Shown one piece after another: positions 18,507 to 27,753 of a stretch of 64,000 bases of DNA (position 1 is the stretch's first letter; every line of letters starts with the position of its first letter). The translations under genes were made by a program, and so were the position numbers. Source of the DNA: Clostridioides sp. ES-S-0010-02 (GTDB lineage Bacteria > Bacillota > Clostridia > Peptostreptococcales > Peptostreptococcaceae). Under the pieces are notes generated by a model. It ran no database searches. It was not told the origin of the DNA and saw only the letters and a program-made list of their open reading frames with translations. The stretch lies in NCBI GenBank assembly GCA_020641055.1, contig CP067345.1, positions 636,001-700,000 of the forward strand, read 5' to 3'.

Positions 18507-19817
18507 TTGGAAATATATAGATTTATTGATTTGGAATCTAAAAATAGAGTTATAAACTTTATAAACTTATATTTCGATGAGATAAAGAAACAGTTCATTA
18601 ATAAAAGTTTAAATCTCAATTATGCAGAAAGTATATTATTATCTATTGCAGATGGATTTTTTTTATTTAATTCAAATGAAAAAGAAATTTTTGATGAAAT
18701 AGGATATTTCTTATGCAAGTACATAAAAGAAGATTTAGAAAAATATGGGATATATAAATCTTTAGGAATGCTATCAGGTTTTGGATACACATGTTTTTGT
18801 GTAAATTCATATAGTAATATTACTGGTAATTTGAAAAAATTTTCTAATACTTTAAATAACATACTATTAAATGAAGTTTATGAAAATGTAAAAAAATATT
18901 ACCATCAAGATTTATGTGTTGATAAATATGATTTAATATCAGGTATTTCAGGGAATTTATATTATTTGCTTGATTGTAATTTTATTTTAGATTGTGATAT
19001 AAAGAAAATTAAATATATAGTTAGATATTTGGTTTATCTTTCTTTATACGATAATGAATTTATTAATTATTTTATTTCAAAATTTGATTCTTTAACTAAT
19101 CTTGAAAAAGAAAATTCTAAGTTTAAAAATGGATCTTTAAATTTTGGATTATCTCATGGTATTATAGCTCCATTAGTTGCAATATCAAAAGCTTATTCTT
19201 TAGGTTTTATTGTTAGTGAAATAGAAGATTCTATAAAGACAATTTATTCATTATATAATAATGAACATTTTAAAATCAAGAAGAATGGATTAGAATTTTG
19301 GCCATCTCAAATTTCTATGGATGAATATTTAAATAAGACAGTTGTAAAATACTTTGTAATGAATTCAAGTTGGTGTTATGGTAATTTTAGCATATATAGA
19401 TGTCTTTATAAAACTCTAGAATATTATGATTTATCAGAAAAAAATAAAAAAAGATATTTGGAATGTTTATATAACATATCAATAATAAATATAGATGAAC
19501 ATAATTTATTAAGTCCTTCATTATGCCATGGATATGCAGGAGTTCTTTGTCAGATTTTACAATGCTACTATGAGACAAGTGATTGTCAATATTTAAAACA
19601 GATAAGTAATATTTTAAAAAAAATAGAAAGCTTATACAATAATAACAACTTAATGATTGAGAAAGATTATAAAATATTAATGGATGATAATAACATATTT
19701 AGAGAAGGATTTAAGTATGATTTTTCATTATTAGAAGGCAGAACTGGAATAGTTTTATCTTTTCTAAATTTATTTAATAACAATTTAAGTTATTGTAAAT
19801 TACTACTTATTGATTAA
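18507..19817 (+). CDS. Lanthipeptide cyclase, LanC-like (copy 1)
   Basis: 436 residues with LanC organisation. The catalytic/zinc motifs are intact: GLSHGIIAPL (active-site His region, about residue 215), SSWCYG (first zinc Cys, about 290), SLCHGYAG (zinc Cys and His, about 338) and the C-terminal LLEGRTGIVLSF. LanC enzymes catalyse Cys thiol addition to dehydroserine/dehydrobutyrine to form lanthionine rings in the cytoplasm. The TTG start at 18507 has GGGAGGGG just upstream. It is the first gene of lanC1-lanT-lanB; the ABC exporter ATG follows its stop codon directly. A second, diverged LanC lies at 27734. Confidence 0.9.
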   Translation: MEIYRFIDLESKNRVINFINLYFDEIKKQFINKSLNLNYAESILLSIADGFFLFNSNEKEIFDEIGYFLCKYIKEDLEKYGIYKSLGMLSGFGYTCFCVNSYSNITGNLKKFSNTLNNILLNEVYENVKKYYHQDLCVDKYDLISGISGNLYYLLDCNFILDCDIKKIKYIVRYLVYLSLYDNEFINYFISKFDSLTNLEKENSKFKNGSLNFGLSHGIIAPLVAISKAYSLGFIVSEIEDSIKTIYSLYNNEHFKIKKNGLEFWPSQISMDEYLNKTVVKYFVMNSSWCYGNFSIYRCLYKTLEYYDLSEKNKKRYLECLYNISIINIDEHNLLSPSLCHGYAGVLCQILQCYYETSDCQYLKQISNILKKIESLYNNNNLMIEKDYKILMDDNNIFREGFKYDFSLLEGRTGIVLSFLNLFNNNLSYCKLLLID

Positions 19818-21623
19818 ATGGAAGTGATTATTATTAAACTAAAAATCTTAAAAATGAAACAAATAATGAACTTAATTTTAGAAACTGATAAAAAATTTAT
19901 CTTTATAAGTCTAATATCTTCAGTAATTTTATCAATTATACCATTATTATCTATAAATTTAATGCAAGAGATAATTAATTTATTACAAATAGGTAATAAG
20001 AATCTAGAAAAGATTTTCTCTATTGTAGTTTTATATTTGATTATTAATTTGGTACTCTCTATACTAGAGATGTTGTTAAGTTATTATAATAGCAAATTTG
20101 GATTAAAATTTAATTTGCATTTAGAAAACTTGATTTTAAGAAAAGCATCAAAACTATCACTAAAAGACTTTGAAGATAGTGATGTATATGACAAGTTCAA
20201 TAGAGCTCAATCAGAAATTAATGATAAAATTATACTTATGATTAGTACTATGATTGAACTGATAACTATATCAACAACTAGTATTTTATATATTTTGAAA
20301 TTTATGAGTTTCAATATTTGGATGATGCCTTTTATTATAATTATACCTATTATAAAATATTTTATCATAAACAAACTTAATATTAAACAATATAATATTA
20401 TTAGAAATAGAACAAATGAATATAGAAAGTCATGGTATTATAGTTATTTAATTACCAATGGAGATGCTTTCAAAGAATTGAAAATAAACAATTTATTTTC
20501 TTATTTTATAAAAAAGTACACTACATATAAAATTAAGTTTAATAAACAAGATCTAACATTGGCAAAAGAAAGATTAACTAAAATGTCAATTTTAAATGTA
20601 TTAGAAGAAATTATTGATGGTATATTATTTGTAATAATAATATATTATGGAATAATTAGAATTATATTAATAGGTGATGTTATTACATATACAAAATTAA
20701 TAATGAATATTAAAGATAATATTAAGAAATTTTTGAATTCAATGACAACATTGAAAGAAAACAGTTTATATGTAGATATGTTTTTTGAACTTTTAGATAT
20801 GACAGATGAAGTTGATTTTCAAGTAAAAAAAGATTTAACAAAAATAGATTCTATCAAAAAGATTGAATTAAAAAACGTGTTTTTCAAATATAAAGAGAAA
20901 CAAGATTATATATTAAAGGATATAAACCTAGTTTTAGAAAAAGGAAAATCTTATGCAATTGTAGGTTTAAATGGAAGTGGAAAAACTACTCTGGGAAAAT
21001 TAATAATGGGATACTATTTCGATTATAAAGGTGAAATTTTAATTGATGGAATTAGTCTTAGAGATATAGATATGGATTCATATAGAGAAAAAATGGGTTT
21101 TTTATTTCAAGACTTTCTAAGATTTGAAGCAACATTCAGAGAAAATATTTACTATGGAAATTTAAATCTAATTGATAATGATATAAATTTAGACAAGATA
21201 ACAAATAGATTTGATTTAAATAAGATTTTAGAGGGTGAGAATGATAAATATGATACTCAACTGGGATATTGGTTTGATTCTGGAAAACAAATTTCAATGG
21301 GACAATGGCATAGAGTTGCATTAGCAAGAACTTTTGTTAAAGATGCAGATGTATATTTGCTAGATGAACCAAATTCTAGTTTGGATCCTCTAACTGAAAA
21401 TAGCTTATCGAATTTATATTCTGAAGTTTTTGAAAATAAAATAGGGATAATAGTAACTCACAGATTCATAAATATTGTAAAGAAAGTTGATGAAATAATA
21501 GTCATGGATAGTGGCATTGTTATAGAGCAAGGAACACATGAAAGCTTATTGAAATATGGGGATTTGTATTCAAAGCTTTATAAAATACAATTAGAAGGAG
21601 ATGTTTTTTATGGAGAATGCTAA
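19818..21623 (+). CDS. Lanthipeptide ABC exporter, NisT-like LanT
   Basis: 601 residues: an N-terminal half with about six membrane helices (residues 25-330) and an ABC domain with Walker A GLNGSGKTTLGK, Q-loop FLFQDFLRFE, signature variant SMGQWHRVALAR and Walker B VYLLDEPNSSLDP. There is no N-terminal C39 peptidase, so this is the class I type that exports modified peptide with its leader still attached, and a separate protease is needed. The signature lacks the usual LSGGQ but fits the xSxGQW form seen in LanT proteins. The ATG at 19818 immediately follows the lanC1 stop. GGAAGTG lies inside the first codons, so a slightly later, unusual start cannot be excluded. Confidence 0.92.
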   Translation: MEVIIIKLKILKMKQIMNLILETDKKFIFISLISSVILSIIPLLSINLMQEIINLLQIGNKNLEKIFSIVVLYLIINLVLSILEMLLSYYNSKFGLKFNLHLENLILRKASKLSLKDFEDSDVYDKFNRAQSEINDKIILMISTMIELITISTTSILYILKFMSFNIWMMPFIIIIPIIKYFIINKLNIKQYNIIRNRTNEYRKSWYYSYLITNGDAFKELKINNLFSYFIKKYTTYKIKFNKQDLTLAKERLTKMSILNVLEEIIDGILFVIIIYYGIIRIILIGDVITYTKLIMNIKDNIKKFLNSMTTLKENSLYVDMFFELLDMTDEVDFQVKKDLTKIDSIKKIELKNVFFKYKEKQDYILKDINLVLEKGKSYAIVGLNGSGKTTLGKLIMGYYFDYKGEILIDGISLRDIDMDSYREKMGFLFQDFLRFEATFRENIYYGNLNLIDNDINLDKITNRFDLNKILEGENDKYDTQLGYWFDSGKQISMGQWHRVALARTFVKDADVYLLDEPNSSLDPLTENSLSNLYSEVFENKIGIIVTHRFINIVKKVDEIIVMDSGIVIEQGTHESLLKYGDLYSKLYKIQLEGDVFYGEC

Positions 21624-24600
21624 TATATATAAATGTCATGATGTTTTCATGGTGAGAACACCATCTTTGCCAATAAACATATACTCAGAATTGGATAGCA
21701 AATATAATGAAAATGTAGAAAAACTAATTCAGGATTATAATTTATACGATTTTTTTGGAGAGAATTTACTTATATCAAGTAAAAATTTATATGATTCTTT
21801 TAAAAAATATACTATTAATAAAGAAGAAGGTAAACAAAAAAAAATAAGGAAATATAATGAAAGTATTTTGAAATATTTGATAAGATCATCATCAAGACCG
21901 ACTCCATTTGGAGGACTTAGTAAGGTTGGATTAGCAAAATTTACTGGTGAAAATGAAAATGAGAAAAATAAATTAATAAGTATATCTAAGGATTTAGTAG
22001 TTAAAAAAATTAGTGTTGATAATTCTTGGTTTCACTATATAGTTAATTTATTTGAAAGTGATAGAGATATCTTAATTCAACTTAACTTAAAAATAAATCC
22101 ATTATGTTATAAATATGGAAATAGATTTAAAAATCCCTATTGCTCTAACTTAGGTAATGAAAATAACATAAATAGAAATAACATTAAATATTCAAACTTA
22201 GTAAAACAGATTAAGGAAGAACTAAAATCTTTTAAAAGTTTTAATGAACTATGTTCATCTATATTGGATATGTATGAAGGAATTGACGAATCAATTGTTT
22301 ATGATACTATCATTAAACTTATAAAAAGTGAATTTATACTAACTGAGTTGAGAACCGATTTGTTGACTTCAAACCCATTAAAAAAACTAATTTCGAAACT
22401 TGAGTTAATAGAATTAAATGAAGAGAAAAAAATAATTTTATCAAAATTAAAGGAACTGGATTATTTAATATTTCTTTATAATAATTGTAATTTAAATAAT
22501 ATTAATAGTATTTTTTCTATAATGGAAAGTATACATAAAGTAAATTCATACTTAATGTTGAATACTGGGATTAAATTTAATAATAATTCAATCAATCTTA
22601 ATATAAAAAAAGATTTAGAAGAATTTGTAAATATTTTTAAATACTTATATGTTGATAAGAAGTATATAAATGAGAATAAACATTTAGAACAAGAATTCCA
22701 AGAAAAATATGGGTCTAATACAGAAATTTCTTTTATAGAATTTATTGACTCTAATGGTTTTAATGCAATAAATAAATTTAGATATAAAAATGATTATAAT
22801 AATATAATGTCTGAAAGAGAAGAAAAAATAAATGATTTATTAGATAAAAAGTTAAGCTTATATCAACTAAATCATAATGATGAAATAGTAATAGAAGAAA
22901 ATGATATAAAAGATGATATTAAGTCATGTATTGATTTACCTATATCATTTGATTTAAATATTTTTATAACACAAGATAAAATGAACAAATATAATTACTT
23001 TCTTGGTCCTAACAGTGGGAGTATCGAAGGGGGTGCTATGTTTCAAAGATTTGAAGAAGTTTTAGATGAAAAATTATTTGAGGAGCATAGGAATATATAT
23101 GATGAAAAAAATGAAATAATTGATAATGATCATATAATAGCAGAAATAAAAGAAATAAACTCTTATGGAAGGATTACTAATATATTCAATAAAACAAGAA
23201 ATTATGAGCATTATATAAACTGTGGATTTCCTTCTAAAAGTATTGATTCAGATATTAACATAGCAGATTTATCGGTAGGTGTAGATGATAATGATTTATT
23301 TTATATTAAGTACAAAGATAATAAAAAAATAAAGTTTGTATTAGATAATATGATAAATCCAAACTTAATAAATGATGTAGCATATATTTTATATCGTATA
23401 ACAAGTAACTATAATAATCACTTTTTATCTAGGATATATATGTTCAAAAATATTAACAGATTTTACATACCAAGAATAAAAATTGGAAAGGTCATAGTTT
23501 TTCCTAAGACATGGATATTAAACTCTCATGATTTTTCAATAGAGAATCGTTCTAAATTTCACTCTGAGTTAAAAGTATACATAAATAAGTTTTCTATTGA
23601 TAAATTTGTTTATTTAAAAAATGATGATAATCGTTTATTGATAAATTTGGAAAAGGAGATATATAGTGAAATAGTATTATCTTCATTAAGAAAAAATAAA
23701 GTAATTGAACTTTGTGAAGTTGAAAGTAATCTTATTGATGGGAGCATAGTAACTGATGAGAATAACAATAACTATGTGTCAGAATTTGTATTTACATTTA
23801 TGGTAGAAAATTATAAAAAAACTAAACCAATAAGACAAGGTAAAAGAGTAATAAATAATTATAGATGTTTTAATTTATTTTCAGATGGGTGGATTTATTT
23901 CAAACTCTATGGTATAGGAGATAGAGATCTAGAAATATTAAATTCTATTGTAGATGATTTAATTCCTAATTTAGATAAACACTTATTTTTCTTCATCAGA
24001 TATTCAGATACTATAGGAGAACATTTAAGAGTACGATTTAAATTTGAGAACAAAGAAAGTTCTTTAAATAATATAACAATAATTAGTAATTGGATAGAGC
24101 AAATACAAAATGATGGAATGATTAATAAAGTAATATTTGATGTTTATGAGAGAGAAACGAATAGGTATGGAGGTTTCAATCTTATTAGTAAAGCTGAAGA
24201 ACTATTTGAATCTGATAGTAAATTTGTAATATCATTATTAAATCATTTTGATACTTCAAATCAAGAAGAGTTAGATAAAATTTATCTATTTGGAGTGATT
24301 TCTATTTTAAAAACATTAACTCAAAATCTAGAAGAACTATATGAAATGTTAAGAATATTTGATGACTTAGAATATAGAAAAAATTTTCATAAATACGACT
24401 TTAATTATGTTAGCTTTGTTGAAAATATTATAAATGAAAAATTTGAAGGATTTATGGAAGAAGAACAGTTGTTAAAAGAATATCTACATAGGAAAAATAA
24501 ACTAATTCAATTTAAAAAATTAATTTACAATGAAGAATCAATTGTTAATATTGATGATCTCAGAGATGTACTCTTATCAATATCACACATGTTTTGCAAT

Positions 24601-24696
24601 CGTCTACATGGTAATAGAAATTATGAAAAAAGAATTTTATCATTAGCTTTTTTGTCAACTAATAAAATTATTAATCAATTAAAATACAAACAATAA
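21610..24696 (+). CDS. Lanthipeptide dehydratase LanB (class I), full length
   Basis: About 1028 residues, normal for a full LanB such as NisB. The N-terminal glutamylation domain includes SSSRPTPFGGLSKVG (about 94-108), a LanB hallmark. A long central region follows, then the C-terminal SpaB_C elimination domain (about 755-1020) with FSDGWIYFKLYG, FFIRYSDTIGEHLRVRFKF and VYERETNRYGG. The enzyme uses glutamyl-tRNA to glutamylate Ser/Thr of the precursor and then eliminates glutamate to give Dha/Dhb. AGAAGGAG lies 9 bases before ATG 21610, which overlaps the lanT stop. It identifies the locus as class I. The precursor genes follow directly. Confidence 0.95.
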   Translation: MENANIYKCHDVFMVRTPSLPINIYSELDSKYNENVEKLIQDYNLYDFFGENLLISSKNLYDSFKKYTINKEEGKQKKIRKYNESILKYLIRSSSRPTPFGGLSKVGLAKFTGENENEKNKLISISKDLVVKKISVDNSWFHYIVNLFESDRDILIQLNLKINPLCYKYGNRFKNPYCSNLGNENNINRNNIKYSNLVKQIKEELKSFKSFNELCSSILDMYEGIDESIVYDTIIKLIKSEFILTELRTDLLTSNPLKKLISKLELIELNEEKKIILSKLKELDYLIFLYNNCNLNNINSIFSIMESIHKVNSYLMLNTGIKFNNNSINLNIKKDLEEFVNIFKYLYVDKKYINENKHLEQEFQEKYGSNTEISFIEFIDSNGFNAINKFRYKNDYNNIMSEREEKINDLLDKKLSLYQLNHNDEIVIEENDIKDDIKSCIDLPISFDLNIFITQDKMNKYNYFLGPNSGSIEGGAMFQRFEEVLDEKLFEEHRNIYDEKNEIIDNDHIIAEIKEINSYGRITNIFNKTRNYEHYINCGFPSKSIDSDINIADLSVGVDDNDLFYIKYKDNKKIKFVLDNMINPNLINDVAYILYRITSNYNNHFLSRIYMFKNINRFYIPRIKIGKVIVFPKTWILNSHDFSIENRSKFHSELKVYINKFSIDKFVYLKNDDNRLLINLEKEIYSEIVLSSLRKNKVIELCEVESNLIDGSIVTDENNNNYVSEFVFTFMVENYKKTKPIRQGKRVINNYRCFNLFSDGWIYFKLYGIGDRDLEILNSIVDDLIPNLDKHLFFFIRYSDTIGEHLRVRFKFENKESSLNNITIISNWIEQIQNDGMINKVIFDVYERETNRYGGFNLISKAEELFESDSKFVISLLNHFDTSNQEELDKIYLFGVISILKTLTQNLEELYEMLRIFDDLEYRKNFHKYDFNYVSFVENIINEKFEGFMEEEQLLKEYLHRKNKLIQFKKLIYNEESIVNIDDLRDVLLSISHMFCNRLHGNRNYEKRILSLAFLSTNKIINQLKYKQ

Positions 24697-24753
24697 TCAT
24701 GTAAATAACAAATGCTTTGTAAATATATAAAAAATACAAGGAGATGAACGTAA

Positions 24754-24951
24754 ATGGGTAAATTTGATGATTTTGATATTGATTTAAAAGAAAATAAAAA
24801 TGGTAATGATGTAGAACCTCGTTTAACTGGTGCTGTATGCTTTAGTATAAATGTATCACTTGAAGCTTGTACAACAGTAATGTCAAAAGTTACATGTGGA
24901 GAGAGTGGTAATTGTAATATTACAAAGATAAGTAAATGTACAGGTAGATAA
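24754..24951 (+). CDS. Lanthipeptide precursor LanA1
   Basis: 65 residues, split as 23 leader + 42 core. The leader MGKFDDFDIDLKENK... holds FDID, matching the F-N-L-D box that LanB/LanC bind in class I leaders, and ends EPR, equivalent to the PR cleavage site of nisin. The core has five Cys (core positions 6, 16, 25, 31, 39) and eleven Ser/Thr. Likely rings are T2-C6, S12-C16, S21-C25, S28-C31 and T34 or S37-C39, three of them the S/T-x-x-x-C spacing. The core ends SKCTGR. AAGGAG lies 10 bases before ATG. The core does not match nisin, subtilin or gallidermin. Ring pairing is inference from spacing only. Confidence 0.93.
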   Translation: MGKFDDFDIDLKENKNGNDVEPRLTGAVCFSINVSLEACTTVMSKVTCGESGNCNITKISKCTGR

Positions 24952-25370
24952 TTTAATTAACATTTATGATTAAATAAATTTTATAAAGCATTTGTTATAA
25001 ATATAGTATTAGTAGTCCTTTACAAGTAAAAATATAGCTGAGTTTGAGTTTTGTAATGAATAGGCTCAGCTATATCATTGGTTAATTTCAATTCAATTTT
25101 AATGATTAACTAAATAGTTTTATTAAGCAATAATACTTAAAAGAAAGTTTATAAAATGTAGAAACATATTTTAGTAGTACAATATATTTTATCAAAATTT
25201 ATTTAAGATATAAAAATCACTGATTGTTATTTAATAAACAAATTATTCTAACAATTGCTAGTTTGAATAACAATAATTCAAAAACAAAAGAAATTATAAA
25301 AACTTAAATAGTAATCATGTAAGTAACAGGTGCTTTATGAATATATAAAAATACAAGGAGATGAATATAA
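24952..25370. other. Spacer between lanA1 and lanA2, part of a tandem duplication
   Basis: No gene. The sequence just after lanA1 (AATTTAATTAACATTTATGA...) reappears after lanA2, and the about 55 bases before lanA1 (ATCATGTAA..TAACA..TGCTTT) reappear before lanA2. The spacer therefore contains the junction of a duplication with a period of about 617 bases. Confidence 0.75.
25032..25075 (+). other. Hairpin downstream of lanA1
   Basis: An 11-bp perfect stem (ATATAGCTGAG / CTCAGCTATAT) with a 22-base loop lies 80 bases after lanA1. No U-run follows, so it may be a 3'-end stabiliser or processing site rather than a plain terminator. A counterpart lies after lanA2. Confidence 0.6.
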
Positions 25371-25574
25371 ATGGGTAAATTTGATGATTTTGATATTGAT
25401 TTAAAAGAAAATAAAAATAATGAGGTACATGCAGAGCCTCGTAAAACTGGTGGAGAGATATGCTTTAGTATAAATGTATCACTTCAAGCTTGTACAACAG
25501 TAATGTCAAAAGTTACATGTGGAGAGAGTGGTAATTGTAATATTACAAAGATAAGTAAGTGTACAGGTAGATAA
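25371..25574 (+). CDS. Lanthipeptide precursor LanA2
   Basis: 67 residues, split as 24 leader + 43 core. It matches LanA1 over the first 16 leader residues and, with one change (Glu to Gln), over the last 37 residues. The differences cluster at the leader end (NNEVHAEPR against NGNDVEPR) and the first ring, KTGGEIC against LTGAVC, which would enlarge the first ring by one residue. The FDID box, the PR cleavage site and five Cys are kept. AAGGAG lies 10 bases before ATG. It arose by tandem duplication of lanA1 with its flanks. Whether the two act together or are alternative products is unknown. Confidence 0.93.
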   Translation: MGKFDDFDIDLKENKNNEVHAEPRKTGGEICFSINVSLQACTTVMSKVTCGESGNCNITKISKCTGR

Positions 25575-25656
25575 TTTAATTAACATTTATGATTAAGTAA
25601 ATTTTATAAAGCATTTGTTATAAATATAACATTAGTATATCTCTATAAGTAAAAAC

Positions 25657-25710
25657 ATAGCTGAGTCTAAGTATTCTAATAATTATTATAAAAAATTTAG
25701 ACTCAGTTAT
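25657..25710 (+). other. Hairpin downstream of lanA2
   Basis: The stem ATAGCTGAGTCTAA / TTAGACTCAGTTAT (14 bp, one G-U pair) has a loop of about 26 bases. It shares the lower stem with the lanA1 hairpin, but the loop has diverged and the upper stem is longer. The stem seems to be under selection. Confidence 0.65.
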
Positions 25711-25791
25711 ATCATCATTTGATTTCAATTTAATTTTAATGATTTTTATACATTATTTTTTATAAAAAATTAAAAAGGGAGGTTATGTTTA

Positions 25792-26763
25792 TTGAATTTA
25801 CAATCAAAATGGATAAACTTTTTAAATCCAATATATATTAGTAATGAAAAAAAAAGAAAAAAAATACAAACTATAATATTTTTTTCTATAACTTATGGTT
25901 TATCCTATTCATTAGGTCTACTATCAATATGTTTTAGAGACTCTATAGATCAAGAAAGTTTTGCTGGATTTATGATGATATTACCATTATCTTCAGTTTC
26001 TATTGCAAAATTTTACACAGAAGGAAGAACTAATGATAAATATGATTTTTATTCATCAATAATATTATTTTTCATTACCTATTTATTTTTTTTTATTATT
26101 GAATTATTAAATTTAATAAATATTAATCAATTTCAATTAGTGAATTCTAGTTTAATTTTAATAAGTAGCTTATGCGTTATTGTCTATTCTTTTAGAATAA
26201 AAAGTTTACATATTTTGAAAAATTTTAAAATAGGTATTTTACTAATTTTTTATTTTATATTTTCTCAAATTGTTTTTGGAGTAATAATAAGTGATAATCA
26301 ATTTAATTATAAAAATTTCTTGAATTATATATTCCTTCCTATAGTATCATTAACATATATTTATCCTTTTTTATCTGAAGAATATGGTTGGAGATATTTT
26401 TTACAAAGTATTTTTTTTGATAGATTTGGTAAAAAAATAGGTATTATAATGGTAGGAACCTGTTGGAGTTTATGGCATTTACCATTACAATTTACACTAT
26501 ATAGTCCCAAAGCTCCAATAATTGGATCTATAGCCCATTTGATATATGGTATTGGACTTTCTATATTTTTAGGTTATGTTTATATGAAAACTAAGAATAT
26601 ATGGTACTGTTCTATAATTCATGTTTTAATTAATAGTTTAGGTGTCATTTTCAATGACTCTGAAATGGTCATTAGTTATCATACTATTATAAAAAGATTG
26701 ATATTTATATTATTGTTTTATATTCCATTTCTACTCACAAAAGAATACAATAAAGATTTATAA
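25792..26763 (+). CDS. CPBP-family (Abi/CAAX-like) intramembrane metalloprotease in the lanthipeptide locus
   Basis: 323 residues with about eight membrane helices. The catalytic motifs of the CPBP/Abi family are intact: EEYGWRYF (EExxxR, about residue 196), CWSLWHLP (the second-motif His) and IIHVLINS (HxxxN, about 279). In bacteriocin loci such proteins serve as immunity proteins or process peptides. No LanP serine protease and no LanFEG/LanI is seen here, so this is the best local candidate for leader removal or immunity. The TTG start at 25792 has AAGGGAGG 9 bases upstream; an out-of-frame ATG lies between. Confidence 0.85.
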   Translation: MNLQSKWINFLNPIYISNEKKRKKIQTIIFFSITYGLSYSLGLLSICFRDSIDQESFAGFMMILPLSSVSIAKFYTEGRTNDKYDFYSSIILFFITYLFFFIIELLNLININQFQLVNSSLILISSLCVIVYSFRIKSLHILKNFKIGILLIFYFIFSQIVFGVIISDNQFNYKNFLNYIFLPIVSLTYIYPFLSEEYGWRYFLQSIFFDRFGKKIGIIMVGTCWSLWHLPLQFTLYSPKAPIIGSIAHLIYGIGLSIFLGYVYMKTKNIWYCSIIHVLINSLGVIFNDSEMVISYHTIIKRLIFILLFYIPFLLTKEYNKDL

Positions 26764-27006
26764 CTAATTTATATAAAATAAAGTTTCAAATAAATGTTTT
26801 TATAGAAAACTCATTATAACAGTGAAAAATAAATAATTCTATATTTAAATTTAAAAGTATTGTATAAGAAATTAGTTTATAGATGATTTTAATAATATAT
26901 TATACTTTATTAAAATTTACATTAAATATACAAAAAATTATTAATTTTTTATTGAATTAAAAAAGTTAGATATACTAAATTTTTCATTGAAAAATTTTAA
27001 TGTGAG

Positions 27007-27753
27007 GTGTTTATTATTAAAAAGAATATTGTAGCAATTACTGGCTCAAATAATGCTAATTCCAAGACAAAGAAAGTTACAGATAAAATACTTGATGAAC
27101 TTATAAAACTTAATTCAGGGTATGAATATAAGAATATTTTATTAGGTGATTTTGATATTAAGTACTGTATTGGATGCCAAAAATGTTTTAAAAATGGATT
27201 TTGTGAAATGGATAACTTTGATAATTTTACTCTTATTCGTGAAGATATGAAAAATGCAGATATTATAATTTTTACTTCTCCTGTATATGTTGATAGTGTA
27301 CCTGGAATAATGAAAACATTTTTAGATAGATTATCGTATCAGTGTCATATCTTAAGTCTTTCAGGAAAATTAGGTTTTACTTTAGCAGTTGGAGATCAAG
27401 GTGGAACAGAAAAAGTTAATGAGCATTTAGATAGTATGCTTAAACACTTAGGTGTTAAGGTATTATCGAGCTATAGTTTTTTAAATATAAATGATTCAAT
27501 TCATGAAAAAACATCTTTGATAGCGAAGGATATATTAAAGAAGACACAAGAGAATTATGGATATTCTAATTATTATCTAGAGCGATTGTTCAAAGCTTAT
27601 AAAGTAGAATATATATCCGAAGCCTATAAGAATAAAATATCAAAACATAATGAAATAAAATTTTGGAATCAAAATTGGATAAAAAAAACTGATTCATTTC
27701 AAGAATTCGCTATAAAAAAAAGGAGTATAGATCATGATTTTACAGAAAAGTAA
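27007..27753 (+). CDS. NAD(P)H-dependent FMN reductase / flavodoxin-fold protein in the lanthipeptide locus
   Basis: 248 residues. Residues 8-165 form a flavodoxin-like fold with the FMN phosphate loop TGSNNANSKT, a Cys pair in YCIGCQKCFKNGFC and the FMN segment FTSPVYVDSVPG. The C-terminal 70-80 residues (NYYLERLFKAYKVEYISEAY...FWNQNWIKK) are an extension beyond ordinary NADPH-FMN reductases. It overlaps lanC2 by 20 bases, so it is part of the locus. It may reduce dehydro-residues to D-amino acids, as flavin-dependent LanJ enzymes do, or supply flavin for another step; both are inference. The GTG at 27007 coincides with its own GAGGTG ribosome site, so the true start may be an ATT a few codons later. 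Confidence 0.8.
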   Translation: MFIIKKNIVAITGSNNANSKTKKVTDKILDELIKLNSGYEYKNILLGDFDIKYCIGCQKCFKNGFCEMDNFDNFTLIREDMKNADIIIFTSPVYVDSVPGIMKTFLDRLSYQCHILSLSGKLGFTLAVGDQGGTEKVNEHLDSMLKHLGVKVLSSYSFLNINDSIHEKTSLIAKDILKKTQENYGYSNYYLERLFKAYKVEYISEAYKNKISKHNEIKFWNQNWIKKTDSFQEFAIKKRSIDHDFTEK

